Shown: positions 16,745 through 27,947, counted from the first letter of the stretch. The stretch: DNA of 64,000 nt from Alcanivorax limicola (GCF_019931215.1 NZ_JAIOUB010000001.1:716324-780323); one strand, 5' to 3'. The notes: generated by a model from the sequence alone, not told the origin. A program made the numbers and translations.

Positions 16745-17965
16745 TCAGGTCACGCCGAAAATCAGGAACAACTGAATGAAACCGGCCATCATGCCCAGCG
16801 CGCCACCCACCATAATCAGAATCCATTCATCTTCCTGGAATGCCGGCCGCAACAGCGCCTGAAATTCCTCGGAGGAGAGTTCCTCCATCCGTTCACGCAT
16901 GATGCGTTCAACAATGGCACCGCGCTCCCGGTTGAAGGTCGGGTCCTCGAATGGCAGTACGGCCAGATCCACAGCCTTCTCTTCCACTGCCTTTTTCAGG
17001 TCGGCGTAACCGCCGGGGCCCACCGTCAGCTGCGCCGCAGTACGCACCACGCCGCCCTCAAGCAGCGGGCGCATGTGGCGTTTGATCAGTGCTTTGGTGC
17101 GGTCGGCCCGCGGTCCATTGATGACCTGATACATGATATTGCGCAGGGTCACGACTTCGGTGGTGGTCAGGCGGGCAAAACTCTCGGCCACATCTTTCTG
17201 TCGCTTGAGAAACAGCCCCTGAATCCGGAATGGCCCCACCCGTACCGGGTTAAGCGGGCGGAAAATCACATTCAGCGCCAGCCAGTTGGTCGCCACGCCG
17301 ACCAGGAAGCCGAAAAACGGCATGACCCAGTTACCGGGGAAATAGATGAACACGGGAATCTGGCACAGGCCGAACAGGAAACCGAAATAGATGCCGGAAT
17401 TGATGACAAAGCGGAACTCCGGGTCACCCACCTCGCGGAACATCTTCACCATCAGCGCTTTGTCTTCACGCATCTGGGAACTGATCATGTGCTTGAGGTC
17501 CACCAGCTCTTCCACGTGCTTGCTGATGTCATCCACGACATTGTCCATGACTTCCGGGATCGCCCGGCGAGCACGGCTGTAAACCCGCCGCCGCACCAGC
17601 ATGGGCAGGTTCTCCCACAGCACGGCGTTGCGCTCGGTCATGACTTCGTCGGTGTATTCCTCGATCCGGCCCTGAATGCTCCGGGTCAGATGGGCAGAGA
17701 TCTTCTCCGGTTCCATCTGCTGGAAGAATTCTTCAATACTGCCGATCTTGGAAAGCGTCTGGTCGACAAGGATGCCCGACATCTTCTCGGCTTTGGACGG
17801 AATGATCCCCTGCCAGCCGAATATCGGACGGATGCCGATGAACTCCAGCGGATAGAACGTCATTTGCACAGCCATCCAGTTGGTGACCCAACCGACCGTG
17901 CCCGCGATGAAAGGAATACTGACGTACTTCCAGAAATCCGGGTGCGAAAACAGCGATTCCAGCAT
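16745..17965 (-). CDS. DUF445 family membrane protein
   Basis: 406 residues from the ATG at 17965, with GGGGAG eleven bases upstream. The N-terminal membrane motif is FIAGTVGWVTNWMAVQMTFYPLEF, and a repeat-like second copy, GFLVGVATNWLALNVIFRPLNP, occurs near residue 220. Such GWxTNWxAVxMxFxP motifs are diagnostic of DUF445 (YheB/YjiN-type) proteins. A long helical soluble part lies between the membrane segments and there is a C-terminal helix (LIMVGGALGMMAGFIQLFLI). The biochemical function of the family is not established. Confidence 0.85.
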   Translation of the reverse strand: MLESLFSHPDFWKYVSIPFIAGTVGWVTNWMAVQMTFYPLEFIGIRPIFGWQGIIPSKAEKMSGILVDQTLSKIGSIEEFFQQMEPEKISAHLTRSIQGRIEEYTDEVMTERNAVLWENLPMLVRRRVYSRARRAIPEVMDNVVDDISKHVEELVDLKHMISSQMREDKALMVKMFREVGDPEFRFVINSGIYFGFLFGLCQIPVFIYFPGNWVMPFFGFLVGVATNWLALNVIFRPLNPVRVGPFRIQGLFLKRQKDVAESFARLTTTEVVTLRNIMYQVINGPRADRTKALIKRHMRPLLEGGVVRTAAQLTVGPGGYADLKKAVEEKAVDLAVLPFEDPTFNRERGAIVERIMRERMEELSSEEFQALLRPAFQEDEWILIMVGGALGMMAGFIQLFLIFGVT

Positions 17966-18246
17966 AGATAAAACAGCTCCCCTTCCCGAGGAATTCAGCC
18001 GCACCTCACGCTCTTGTATAACCCCCGGGGCAAAAAAACGCTCCGGACCCCGGCAAACATTGCAACCGGCCAGCGACTAGTCTGGACATTGGCCCAGAAT
18101 AACCACCGGGGTGGCGTAACCAATTGGTTAGTATAGCCCGTTAGCGGCTGAAGGTAAGGCATTACCGTGTAATTTTGCGTAGTCTATGGGTTCAGCCGAC
18201 GAGCTGTGTGTAGAATGTGGTTTTGGGGGATACACGAATCAGCACA

Positions 18247-19002
18247 ATGGAGCACGAACAACCATCCCTGGCCCGGTTTCTGGTGCATGGCACTCTGGAA
18301 ACCCTGATCAATCAGGCGCTGGCCCATGAGCCACGCGCTGCAGAGCGCTTGCGCCTGCTGCACGGCACCGCCATCCGGGTGCGCACTGAACGCCCCATGG
18401 CCATTGTTTACCTGTTGATCTACGAAGACGGCATCGAAGTCCTGCCGGAATTCGAGGGCTACGTTCACATCCGCGTACGCGGGGCCATGGGCGCCCTGCT
18501 CCAGTGGCTGCTGGCGCCCAACACGGCGATGCCCGAAGAAGACCAGATCCGCATTCTGGGCCCCGAAGACCGCATTCAGATGATCAGCGAGGCTGTCAGC
18601 GAATTCAGCCTCTGGGGCGTCACCCGCAACTGGCTCGACGACCATGTCCGCCTGAATGATCTGTTGTCCCTGCTACGCAAGGAAGACCCGGGCTGGCTGG
18701 CACGTCTGCAAGGGCTGCCGGAAGAGGTGGGCCAGCTCGCCAATGAGCTGGGCCGCCAACGGCTGCTGCAGGAGGAGATTCTGGATGAACTGCGCGGATT
18801 GAAGCGCGGGCTGCGCCGGGAACGGCGCCTGGATGCCGCCTGCCTGATGCTGGGTATGCTGCTGCTACTTGGCGCCCTGGCCACGCTCGGCGGGCTGCTG
18901 CCTATTGCCGCTGCCGCCTCGGCCACCGGCCAGGCCGTGCTGCTGGGCAGCATCGGCCTGACCTTTCTGCTGTCGCGGCTGCTTTTCGGGCATCGTTATT
19001 AG
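18247..19002 (+). CDS. SCP2/UbiJ-like lipid-binding protein with C-terminal membrane anchor
   Basis: 251 residues from the ATG at 18247; a GTG at 18217 is an alternative and neither has a clear ribosome site. Residues 10-110 resemble the SCP2-type lipid-binding fold of UbiJ (LETLINQALAHEP, AIVYLLIYEDGIEVLPEFEGYVHIRVRG). A helical coiled-coil-like middle (LQGLPEEVGQLANELGRQRL, then EILDELRGLKRGLRRERR) follows. Two hydrophobic helices (about 205-245) form a C-terminal hairpin anchor that UbiJ itself lacks. It may present a hydrophobic ligand at the membrane, perhaps in ubiquinone synthesis, but no ubi genes are adjacent. Confidence 0.65.
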   Translation: MEHEQPSLARFLVHGTLETLINQALAHEPRAAERLRLLHGTAIRVRTERPMAIVYLLIYEDGIEVLPEFEGYVHIRVRGAMGALLQWLLAPNTAMPEEDQIRILGPEDRIQMISEAVSEFSLWGVTRNWLDDHVRLNDLLSLLRKEDPGWLARLQGLPEEVGQLANELGRQRLLQEEILDELRGLKRGLRRERRLDAACLMLGMLLLLGALATLGGLLPIAAAASATGQAVLLGSIGLTFLLSRLLFGHRY

Positions 19003-19014
19003 ATGGTGTGGCGT

Positions 19015-19100
19015 GGTGCGCTTCGCTTTGCTCAGCACACCCTACGTCCACAGGCGATATCGTAGGGTGTGCTGAGCGCAGCGAATCGGACTGGCGCACC
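19015..19100. repeat. REP palindrome pair (plus then minus copy)
   Basis: A GGTGCGCTTCGCTTTGCTC copy (19015-19046) faces an inverted CGTAGGGTGTGCTGAGCGC copy starting at 19061, the latter with an imperfect end. It lies between two convergent genes. Confidence 0.85.
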
Positions 19101-19135
19101 AGCGCACCAGCGCACCGAAACAACCGCCCCCACCA

Positions 19136-19453
19136 TCACTTCTTCTTGCGACCAAACAACGACCCCAGCCGCTCCTCCACAATCTCCACACTGGTGCGCG
19201 CGATATTACGTGTCGTGCCCTGCAGTACTTCCCGGGTAGGCAGCGACGTCACGCCATCCACAATCCCCCGGCGCACCGCCTCTTCCACCTTCACAGCCAT
19301 AAGGTCTGCGGCCTGCTCCGCCTGATCTTTCAGCAGGACCTCCAGATCGCGAGCGACGTTCGGACTGACCACGAACTTCAGCCACAAGGCCAGGGCGATC
19401 AGCGTCATCAGCGCCGCCAGCAAGGCTGTTGCCAGCATCATTATCCAATCCAT
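19136..19453 (-). CDS. Small single-pass membrane protein
   Basis: 105 residues from the ATG at 19453, where GGAGAG stands upstream; longer starts lack a site. The N-terminal transmembrane helix MLATALLAALMTLIALAL is followed by a charged helix (ARDLEVLLKDQAEQAADLMA), VEEAVRRGIVDGV, and a basic tail ending RKKK. The order of helix, amphipathic segment and short tail is like the protein at 16441-16743. Function unknown. Confidence 0.65.
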   Translation of the reverse strand: MDWIMMLATALLAALMTLIALALWLKFVVSPNVARDLEVLLKDQAEQAADLMAVKVEEAVRRGIVDGVTSLPTREVLQGTTRNIARTSVEIVEERLGSLFGRKKK

Positions 19454-19745
19454 GTTGCTCTCCATCATAGCCAGCCTGTTACTCGCCACGTCACCACCCA
19501 CCCGGCGTACGTTGCACATTATAAGCTGATTGCCGTCCGCTGCGAGCCTTCGCGGACAGTCACCCCGCGTTAAGACTTGATGTAGCTTTGTTACGTGCTG
19601 AAAGCGCCTATGGCTCCATCAGATGGAGCTGGCTATGCTCAGACTGCCATTCGTTAGTTTGTGCGGCGACATGCCTGTTTTCGCGTGCCCGCCAGGCTCC
19701 CTGGACGCTTCATCAACAACTGATTCCTGACAGAAGGTCGCCGTC

Positions 19746-20468
19746 ATGTCTGCCAGTACGTCCAATGACTCACTCAATATCGGCGCTGCCGGTGCAAGCA
19801 CCCGCAGCGGTTTGAGCATCAGTGCGCAACTGCGCATGCTCGATGAGGCCCTTGAATGCCAGATCGCATTCTGTGAGCGACGCGCCCTGCCACTGAATCT
19901 GCTCGCCATCTATGTGGCGAATTTCGAAGCTCTGGCCAGTGAATACGGCCATGAGCTTGCCCGACGCATGCAAAGGCTGCTGAACGAACAGATCGGCCGT
20001 TGTAAACGTACCGAAGACTGGATCTGTGCCTGGGGTGACGGGCGTCTGGTCTTTTGCCTTCCGGATACACCGCCGCGGGGCGCCCGGCGTCTTGCTCACC
20101 GCATACTGGCGCAACTCTCACGCCACAGCTTCCGTTATCAGGGCCAGGTATTGCGGATGCAATTACGGCTGGGCCTGCACACACTCAGTGGCGACCAGCG
20201 AGAAGACCCGCGCAAACTGATGATGCGCACCCTGCATACCGCAACCCAGGGCGCCGAAGACATCAACGTCAGCCTCGCCATGAAAGCTGCACTGGACACG
20301 CCAGCGCCCGCCTTCAGTCACGACCGCTACCATCATCTGCCCGCATTGACAGATGTACTGCCCAACAACACCAGCACCCCGGAGCAGCTCAAACGTCTCC
20401 TCGCAGACCTGAACGAGAGTGAGCGTATGGCGCTGATGGATGAGCTGATACTCAGCACCAGCCGTTAG
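19746..20468 (+). CDS. Degenerate GGDEF-domain protein
   Basis: 240 residues. The segment from about 25 to 165 follows the fold of a GGDEF domain: an N-terminal helix LRMLDEALECQIAFCERRALPLNLLAIYV, a second helix ending ALASEYGHELARRM, then a signature position reading WGDGRLVFCL near residue 96. The GG(D/E)EF signature is lost, so cyclic-di-GMP synthesis is not expected. It could bind a nucleotide or act as a protein-interaction module. The C-terminal extension, residues 190-240, ends in a helical LLADLNESERMALMDELIL. It runs tail to tail with cmoB, three bases apart. Confidence 0.65.
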   Translation: MSASTSNDSLNIGAAGASTRSGLSISAQLRMLDEALECQIAFCERRALPLNLLAIYVANFEALASEYGHELARRMQRLLNEQIGRCKRTEDWICAWGDGRLVFCLPDTPPRGARRLAHRILAQLSRHSFRYQGQVLRMQLRLGLHTLSGDQREDPRKLMMRTLHTATQGAEDINVSLAMKAALDTPAPAFSHDRYHHLPALTDVLPNNTSTPEQLKRLLADLNESERMALMDELILSTSR

Positions 20469-20471
20469 CCA

Positions 20472-21461
20472 TCACGCTTTGCGCGCCACCAGTACCGCTC
20501 GCACCGGTGGCGGATAACCTTCCCGCGTCTGCCCGGACGCATCAAGAAAATCTGCCAGCGACTGAAACTGCATCCAGTCGGTGGCACGCTGCTCCTGCGT
20601 CGTTGTCGGCGACACGTCCACCACCCGCACATCAGTAAAACCGGTGCGCCGCAGCCACACCTCAAGCATCCCGGTACTGGGCAGAAAAAACACGTTCCGC
20701 ATGGCCGCGTAGCGATCTTCCGGCATCAACACGGTTTGTGCGTCGCCCGCCACAACCAGCGTTTCCAACACCAGCTCGCCGCCAGGCGCCAGCGCAGCAC
20801 GCAGCTCCAGCAGATGATCCAGCGGAGAGCGGCGGTGATACAACACGCCCATGGAAAAAACGGTATCGAAGGCCTCGGCCTCACCCGGCAACTCCTCCAT
20901 GCGCAACGGCGCAAACCACACCGGCGCCTCGGGGGCGTACCGCTTTACCGCCAGATACTGCACCAGAAACAGAATAGTGGGATCGATGCCGAGCACGAAA
21001 TCGGCGCCGGCGCCGAGCATGCGCCAGCAGTGATAACCGGAGCCGCAGCCGACATCCAGCACCCTGCGCCCGGCAAGCGAGCTGATATGGGCACTGAGGC
21101 GCTGCCATTTCCAGTCTGAGCGCCACTCGGTATCAATAAAGGTATCGAAGAAGTTGAAAGGCCCCTTGCGCCAGGGCATCAGTTCCCGCAGCCCCTGCTC
21201 CAGTGACATTTGCTGTGTCGGTGTGAGCGGATCACCGGTGCTGCTCAGCGTCACCGTCGCGGCATCGACATCACAGCGTGCCGTTACGGGCGGCAGCTTT
21301 TCCAGCGCAGACAGCCAGCGCGGCAGATCACCGTGGGGCGCGTCGATCAAACGCTCCCGTGTCAGCGTGTCCAGCGTTTCTACCCAGGGAGTCAGAGGCG
21401 CCACCGCTTCCGTCAAGGCGCGGTGGTAGGTGCGCAACACATCTTTCGACACAACGCTCAA
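20472..21461 (-). CDS. cmoB: tRNA U34 carboxymethyltransferase CmoB
   Basis: About 329 residues. Conserved blocks include [40 protein letters not shown] (SAM fold), [31 protein letters not shown] and [19 protein letters not shown]. CmoB transfers the carboxymethyl group from carboxy-SAM to 5-hydroxyuridine 34 of tRNAs, giving cmo5U. The start is uncertain: a TTG at 21461 overlaps the cmoA stop as TTGA, and a GTG at 21503 gives a longer frame without a ribosome site. Translational coupling with cmoA is likely. Confidence 0.92.
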   Translation of the reverse strand: MSVVSKDVLRTYHRALTEAVAPLTPWVETLDTLTRERLIDAPHGDLPRWLSALEKLPPVTARCDVDAATVTLSSTGDPLTPTQQMSLEQGLRELMPWRKGPFNFFDTFIDTEWRSDWKWQRLSAHISSLAGRRVLDVGCGSGYHCWRMLGAGADFVLGIDPTILFLVQYLAVKRYAPEAPVWFAPLRMEELPGEAEAFDTVFSMGVLYHRRSPLDHLLELRAALAPGGELVLETLVVAGDAQTVLMPEDRYAAMRNVFFLPSTGMLEVWLRRTGFTDVRVVDVSPTTTQEQRATDWMQFQSLADFLDASGQTREGYPPPVRAVLVARKA

Positions 21462-22180
21462 CGGACTGCCACCAGTGACATGAAATTGAAGCAGCGAAAC
21501 CACACATGCACACTGCGATAGCCCGCCTCGGCAAGCCGCTGTTCGTGCTCCGCCAGGGTTTCCGGGATCAAGACATTTTCCAGTGCTGTACGCTTCTGGC
21601 TGATTTCCAGATCGCTGTAACCGTTGTTGCGCTTGAAGGCATGGTGCAACGCCTGTTGCAGGGCGTCTTCCTCGGCATCCGGGAAGCGAATCTTTTCGGA
21701 CAGGATCAGGATGTCGCCGGGCTGCTGGGCACGCGCGATACGCTGTATCAACGCATCCCGATCGGCAACCGGCAGAAACTGGAGAGTAAAATTGAGCACC
21801 GCGACTGACGCCGACTCCAGCACCGTGTCTCGCACGTCTTCACAGCGCAGCTGCACCGGGATATCCGGCGCTTCAACGGCCAGCAATTGCCGGGCCCGTT
21901 CGATCATGGCGCTGGAATTGTCGACGGCTACCAACTGGCAATCCCGATGCGGCAGCAGGTGTGCCATGGCCAACGTTGCTGCGCCGAGGGAAGCGCCCAG
22001 ATCATACAAGTGCGTACCCGGGCGGGCATAGCGCGCCGCCAGGACACCAATCATGTCGATGATGGTGCCGTAGCCCGGCACCGAGCGCCGGATCATATCC
22101 GGGAACACCGCCGCCACCTGCGCATCGAAACTGAAGCGTGCGATGGCATCCACCGGGTGAGCATAGATCTGGTCTTTCAT
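21458..22180 (-). CDS. cmoA: Carboxy-S-adenosyl-L-methionine synthase CmoA
   Basis: 240 residues with the CmoA landmarks [38 protein letters not shown] (SAM-binding loop), [30 protein letters not shown] and [20 protein letters not shown]. It converts SAM and prephenate into carboxy-SAM used by the overlapping CmoB. Both genes form a two-gene operon with tRNA-Pro just upstream on the same strand; a terminator separates them. Confidence 0.95.
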   Translation of the reverse strand: MKDQIYAHPVDAIARFSFDAQVAAVFPDMIRRSVPGYGTIIDMIGVLAARYARPGTHLYDLGASLGAATLAMAHLLPHRDCQLVAVDNSSAMIERARQLLAVEAPDIPVQLRCEDVRDTVLESASVAVLNFTLQFLPVADRDALIQRIARAQQPGDILILSEKIRFPDAEEDALQQALHHAFKRNNGYSDLEISQKRTALENVLIPETLAEHEQRLAEAGYRSVHVWFRCFNFMSLVAVR

Positions 22181-22209
22181 AACCGGCGCCTGTCAGATAT
22201 CTGCACAGC

Positions 22210-22236
22210 AAAAAGGCCGCGTATGAGGCGGCCTTT
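22210..22236 (-). terminator. Terminator downstream of tRNA-Pro
   Basis: Stem AAGGCCGC / GCGGCCTT with a 7-nt loop; on the minus strand it is followed by a T run. Confidence 0.85.
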
Positions 22237-22260
22237 CTGTGATGCCCGAAAGGGCTATGT

Positions 22261-22338
<78 letters not shown>

Positions 22339-22445
22339 GACTGCTCTGATCTGTCGTGTGGATCGGGGTTAACCAGAGCGGCGGCAATCATAACGGATTC
22401 AGCGCCGCCTGCAAACAGTCCTTTGGCAAACAGTCCTTTGAACTG

Positions 22446-22802
22446 TCAGGCGCGCAATACGTCCAGCACGTCTTCCAGTTCCGTGATCATCTGCCGGATC
22501 AGCTGATGATAGTGCGTCGCCTGATCGCCGTTGGCACCTTCCGTCAGCTGCAGACGGGCGCCACCAATGGTGTACCCCTGCTCGTACAGCAGGCTGCGAA
22601 TCTGCCGAATCATCAGCACGTCCTGGCGCTGATAATAACGCCTGTTACCCCGCCGCTTGACCGGCTTGAGTTGCGGGAATTCCTGTTCCCAGTAACGCAG
22701 CACGTGCGGCTTCACATCGCAAAGATCGCTCACCTCACCAATGGTGAAATAACGCTTGCCAGGGATCGCCGGGAGCTGGTCGTTATTGCTTGGTTCCAGC
22801 AT
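22446..22802 (-). CDS. MerR-family transcriptional regulator of the pheST-ihfA operon end
   Basis: 118 residues from the ATG at 22802; a TTG at 22811 is the only longer start. The winged helix-turn-helix reads [25 protein letters not shown], then [17 protein letters not shown] short helical tail ([20 protein letters not shown]) follows. The gene overlaps ihfA by 20 bases. A MerR-type gene after ihfA is a conserved feature in many gammaproteobacteria, but no effector cysteines are present and its targets are unknown. Confidence 0.88.
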   Translation of the reverse strand: MLEPSNNDQLPAIPGKRYFTIGEVSDLCDVKPHVLRYWEQEFPQLKPVKRRGNRRYYQRQDVLMIRQIRSLLYEQGYTIGGARLQLTEGANGDQATHYHQLIRQMITELEDVLDVLRA

Positions 22803-23085
22803 ATGCTTCAACTCGTTGTTTTAGTTTCTGTCCCGGTCGAAAAGTCACCACACGGCGCGCCGTGATGGGAATCTCTTCGCCGGTCTTCGGGTTCCGGCCG
22901 GGACGCTCACTCTTGTCCCGCAGATCGAAATTGCCGAAGCCGGAAAGCTTCACCTGGATGTTGTTCTCCAGAGCATGGCGGATTTCCTCGAAAAACATTT
23001 CCACCATTTCCTTGGCTTCACGTTTGTTCAGTCCGAGCTCAACAAAGAGCCGTTCGGCCATATCCGCTTTGGTCAGCGCTGCCAT
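22783..23085 (-). CDS. ihfA: Integration host factor subunit alpha
   Basis: 100 residues with the HU/IHF signature [22 protein letters not shown] and the N-terminal [30 protein letters not shown] helices typical of the alpha subunit. The Pro in the beta arm ([10 protein letters not shown]) intercalates into DNA in the IHF structure. It lies 15 bases after pheT and is expected to be co-transcribed with it, as in E. coli. Confidence 0.96.
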   Translation of the reverse strand: MAALTKADMAERLFVELGLNKREAKEMVEMFFEEIRHALENNIQVKLSGFGNFDLRDKSERPGRNPKTGEEIPITARRVVTFRPGQKLKQRVEAYAGTKQ

Positions 23086-23100
23086 CCAGGAGCCCTCGAA

Positions 23101-25500
23101 TCATTCTCTTAAAGAAGCGTTAAATTCTTGTTTTAGCTGGGATAGTACCCCTGCCAAAAGCAGGTTGATGTCAGCCTCCCCTAGCGTGCTCGAACGGTCC
23201 TGGAAGGTCAAGCCCAAAGCCAGGCTCTTGTGACCTTTTTCGATGTTATCTCCCTGATATACATCGAAAAGCTGAATATCCCTCAGCCGTTCGTCGCAGG
23301 CCTTGCGGGCGCTCTCCAACAGGGCACCGGCCGGTACGGCTTCCGGCACCACCAGTGCCAGGTCTCGACGCACCGACGGATATTCCGACAATTCGGAGAA
23401 CTTCGGCACAGATACCTGCGTAATGACGTCTTTTCGGAGCTCAAAAAGATAGATATCCGCGGGCAGATCCAGCGTCGCCGCCAACCCCGGGTGCAACTTG
23501 CCCAGCCAGCCGGCCTCGACACCGTCACGGACGATGCGCGCACACTGGCCGGGATGGAGCACATGCTGTTCCGCCGCCTCGAAACGATAGACTGCCGCGC
23601 CGCCGGTGGCCGCTAACAGCGCTTCCACGTCCGCTTTCACGTCGAGGAAGTCCACGCGCCGCGGCTTGCCGTCGGTGAGATCATCGAAATGCTGGGGCCG
23701 CGCCGTGCCGAACACCAGCCCTGCCAGCATCGGCTCCTGCAACAAACCGCCGCCCTCGCCCGCGCCGGGCACGAAGCGCAGGCCCTGCTCGAACAGCCGC
23801 AAGCGGCTGATCTGCCGGTTCAGGTTGCGTTGCGCCGTGGTCAGCAAGCCGGCCCACAGCGTGCTGCGCATGACGGCCAACTCACTGGAAATCGGATTCG
23901 CCAGCGCCAGCGGCGTCAGCTCTGGCGCCAGAGCTGCCTGCATGGCAGGGTCCACAAAGGTATAGGTAATCGCCTCAGCATACCCCCGCGCAGCCAGCAG
24001 ATCGGACAAGCGCCGGGCTGGCAGGCGGGTTTCCGGCTCGGAAATCGCCGCGCCCTGGATGGCCGGCAACCGGCTGGGCAGCCGATCATAACCGTGCACC
24101 CGCGCCAGCTCTTCGATCAGATCAGCCTCGATCGCCATATCGAAGCGCCAGCTCGGCCCGGTGACCTGCCAGGTGTCGGCACCCGTATCAACCACATCCA
24201 TGCCCAGGCGCGCCAGAATATCGGCGATCTCCGCCGCATCCAGTGACAACCCCAGTACCGCTTCAACCCGCGCCGCAGACAAGGCAATCGGCACCGGCGT
24301 TGGCAAATGTGCCTCGGCAGCCACCTCAACCACAGGCCCGGCCTGACCGCCGGCGATGGCCAGAATCAGCGCCGTTGCCCGCGCCATGGCCTGCGCCTGC
24401 AGCTGTGGATCAACCCCGCGCTCGAAGCGATGGGAGGAATCCGTATGCAACCCGTAGCCCCGCGCCTTGCCGGCAATGGCCAGCGGCGCAAAGAAGGCGC
24501 ACTCCAGAAAAATATCCCGCGTGCCATCCGATACCGCCGAGGCCGCGCCGCCCATGACACCCGCCATGGCCAGCGGGCCATTAGCGTCTGCAATCACCAG
24601 GGTGTCGTCTTTCAGGGTGACGGTTTGCTCATCCAGCAGCGTCAACGACTCGCCGGCCTGTGCCAGGCGCACATCAATGCCGCCCTTCAGCTTGCCCAGA
24701 TCAAAGGCATGCAGCGGCTGCCCCAGCTCCAGCAGCACGTAATTGGTGACATCCACCACCGGATCAATGGGCCGCAACCCGGAGCGACGCAACCGCTCCA
24801 CCATCCACAAGGGCGTTTGCGCGGTGGGATCAATCCCCCGAATCACGCGCCCCTGATAGCGGGGGCACGCCTCGGGCGCACTGACCGTCACGGCAAATGT
24901 ATCGTCAATCGTTGGCGCAACGGGCGCTATCGCCGGCACATTGAAGGGCACTCGATTGAGTACGCTGACTTCCCGGGCGATGCCTCGCACGCTCAGACAG
25001 TCTGCCCGGTTCGGCGTCAGATCCACTTCGATGATCTGGTCGTCCAGCTGCAGGTACTCACGAATATCCGTACCCACCGGCGCATCCGCCGGCAACTCCA
25101 GCAGGCCGTCAATCAGATCTTCCAGGCCCAGCTCCGAGGCACCGCACAGCATGCCCAGCGAGGGCTGCCCGCGCAGCTTGGCTTTCTTGATGCGGAAATC
25201 GCCGGGCAGTTCGGCACCTACTCGGGCAAAAGGCACTTTCAACCCGGCCCGCACGTTCGGCGCGCCACAGACCACCGGGAACACCTCGGTGCCGTCGCTG
25301 ACTTCACACACCGTCAGCTTGTCCGCGTCCGGATGCGGCGCCGTGGTCTTTACTTCGCCCACCACCACGCCGGAAAACGGCGGTGCCGCCGGGGTCACAC
25401 CGTCCACTTCCAGACCGGCCATGCTCAACTGGTGCGCCAGCGATTCGGTATCCAGCGCCGGATCAGCCCATTCGCGCAACCAGGATTCGATAATCAACAT
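23101..25500 (-). CDS. pheT: Phenylalanyl-tRNA synthetase beta subunit
   Basis: 799 residues, a normal length. Domains in order are the EMAP-II-like tRNA-binding domain (VVVGEVKTTAPHPDADKLTVCEV), the B3/B4 editing region (RYQGRVIRGIDPT, VDVTNYVLLELGQPLHAFD), B5 (SLDAAEIADILARLGMDV), the core (ARVHGYDRLPSRLP, ITYTFVDP, RSTLWAGLL) and the C-terminal FDX-ACB anticodon-binding domain (FSELSEYPSVRRDLALVVPE). It pairs with PheS, 17 bases upstream. Confidence 0.97.
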   Translation of the reverse strand: MLIIESWLREWADPALDTESLAHQLSMAGLEVDGVTPAAPPFSGVVVGEVKTTAPHPDADKLTVCEVSDGTEVFPVVCGAPNVRAGLKVPFARVGAELPGDFRIKKAKLRGQPSLGMLCGASELGLEDLIDGLLELPADAPVGTDIREYLQLDDQIIEVDLTPNRADCLSVRGIAREVSVLNRVPFNVPAIAPVAPTIDDTFAVTVSAPEACPRYQGRVIRGIDPTAQTPLWMVERLRRSGLRPIDPVVDVTNYVLLELGQPLHAFDLGKLKGGIDVRLAQAGESLTLLDEQTVTLKDDTLVIADANGPLAMAGVMGGAASAVSDGTRDIFLECAFFAPLAIAGKARGYGLHTDSSHRFERGVDPQLQAQAMARATALILAIAGGQAGPVVEVAAEAHLPTPVPIALSAARVEAVLGLSLDAAEIADILARLGMDVVDTGADTWQVTGPSWRFDMAIEADLIEELARVHGYDRLPSRLPAIQGAAISEPETRLPARRLSDLLAARGYAEAITYTFVDPAMQAALAPELTPLALANPISSELAVMRSTLWAGLLTTAQRNLNRQISRLRLFEQGLRFVPGAGEGGGLLQEPMLAGLVFGTARPQHFDDLTDGKPRRVDFLDVKADVEALLAATGGAAVYRFEAAEQHVLHPGQCARIVRDGVEAGWLGKLHPGLAATLDLPADIYLFELRKDVITQVSVPKFSELSEYPSVRRDLALVVPEAVPAGALLESARKACDERLRDIQLFDVYQGDNIEKGHKSLALGLTFQDRSSTLGEADINLLLAGVLSQLKQEFNASLRE

Positions 25501-25517
25501 TGTCTTTTATCCTTTGA

Positions 25518-26582
<1,065 letters not shown>

Positions 26583-26649
26583 TTATCGCCTGCCGGAGGG
26601 TCAATTCCCCGGCAGGTTGCTGTCATGCGCGTTCAGTCTACGCAGACGT

Positions 26650-27009
26650 TCAGGCGGCGAGGCTCGCTTTGGCTTTCTCAGCCAGCGCGCCAAACGCAAC
26701 CTGGTCGCGGATCGCCAGATCGGACAGGACCTTGCGGTCGATCTCGATGGCCGCTTTCTTCAGGCCATTGATCATGCGGCTGTACGACATACCGTGCATA
26801 CGCGCACCGGCATTGATACGCACAATCCACAGACGACGGAACTGACGCTTGCGTGCCTTACGGTCACGGTACGCGTACTGGCCAGCCTTGGTAACGGCCT
26901 GCACAGCAACACGGTACACACGGCTGCGGGCACCATAGTAGCCTTTAGCCAGTTTCAGAATTTTCTTGTGCCGGCGACGGGCCTGCACACCACGCTTTAC
27001 TCGAGCCAT
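26650..27009 (-). CDS. rplT: 50S ribosomal protein L20
   Basis: 119 residues, standard length, with [20 protein letters not shown] at the N-terminus and [49 protein letters not shown] in order. It is an assembly protein of the large subunit and an autoregulator of its operon in E. coli. It lies in the expected order after rpmI. Confidence 0.98.
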   Translation of the reverse strand: MARVKRGVQARRRHKKILKLAKGYYGARSRVYRVAVQAVTKAGQYAYRDRKARKRQFRRLWIVRINAGARMHGMSYSRMINGLKKAAIEIDRKVLSDLAIRDQVAFGALAEKAKASLAA

Positions 27010-27058
27010 TTCAGTTCTCCAAAAACCGTTAAATTATCCAGCGTTGAATGCAGGCGTC

Positions 27059-27253
27059 TCAGACACCCGGCAACATGCGCTTCACCAGCGCCACATCAGA
27101 GGCATGCACCTCGGACTTCGGCCGGAGCTGACGAATCCGCTTGTTGGATTTCTTCGTCAGGATATGGTTTTTGAATGCCTGCTTACGCTTGAAACCGGAG
27201 GCGGTTTTCTTGAAACGCTTGGCGGCCCCGCGATTTGATTTGATCTTTGGCAT
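27059..27253 (-). CDS. rpmI: 50S ribosomal protein L35
   Basis: 64 residues beginning [20 protein letters not shown]; the frame extends four codons upstream but the family start is the ATG at 27253. Very basic, with [23 protein letters not shown] typical of L35. Confidence 0.97.
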   Translation of the reverse strand: MPKIKSNRGAAKRFKKTASGFKRKQAFKNHILTKKSNKRIRQLRPKSEVHASDVALVKRMLPGV

Positions 27254-27308
27254 GATCTCTCTCAACTGTATTCGTTAGGTAGTGTTCAGCAAGTACCCGG
27301 CGATCCGG

Positions 27309-27845
27309 TTACTTGTTCTTGCGATGGGGCGCGATGATCATGATCATCTGTCGGCCTTCCATATTCGGACGCTGCTCGACCTGCCCTATCTCCGCAAGAT
27401 CCGCTTCCACCCGCTGAAGCAATTCAAGCCCCAGGTTCTGGTGCGCCATCTCACGGCCTCGGAACCTGACGGTTACCTTGGCTTTGTCACCGGCCTCAAG
27501 AAAGCGAATCAGGTTACGCAATTTCACCTGATAATCGCCATCGTCCGTGCCGGGACGGAATTTCATTTCCTTCACTTGCGTCTGGCGCTGCTTCTTGCGC
27601 CCTTCTTTCAGCTTCTGCTTGAGATCAAACAGATGCTTGCCGTAGTCCATCATGCGGCAGACCGGTGGCTCCGCGTCCGGGGAGATTTCCACCAGATCCA
27701 GGTCTTTGGCCTGGGCCGCTGCGATGGCCTCTTCCAGATTGACGATGCCTATCTGTTCACCCTCGTCATCGATAAGGCGAACCTGGCTTACCTGAATCTG
27801 CTCATTGATGCGGGCGCGTTTGTCGCCCTTGCCGCCACTTTTAAT
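27309..27845 (-). CDS. infC: Translation initiation factor IF-3, starting at AUU
   Basis: 178 residues. The frame can be extended to 27974, but the extension is arginine-rich filler that overlaps the predicted promoter. ATT at 27845 has GGAGGT seven bases upstream and gives the expected N-terminus before [14 protein letters not shown]. Landmarks are [41 protein letters not shown] and [12 protein letters not shown] starts are a known device for infC autoregulation: IF-3 itself rejects non-standard start codons. thrS, which usually precedes infC, is absent here. Confidence 0.93.
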   Translation of the reverse strand: MKSGGKGDKRARINEQIQVSQVRLIDDEGEQIGIVNLEEAIAAAQAKDLDLVEISPDAEPPVCRMMDYGKHLFDLKQKLKEGRKKQRQTQVKEMKFRPGTDDGDYQVKLRNLIRFLEAGDKAKVTVRFRGREMAHQNLGLELLQRVEADLAEIGQVEQRPNMEGRQMIMIIAPHRKNK

Positions 27846-27947
27846 GTGGACTACCTCCGGTCTGTTCTCGTCTGTCGAAACACTGCTGCGCGCCCGGGAC
27901 GTTGCCCGGCGCCGGTTTCGACCCCCAACCTGTTTGGCTGACCGCGC

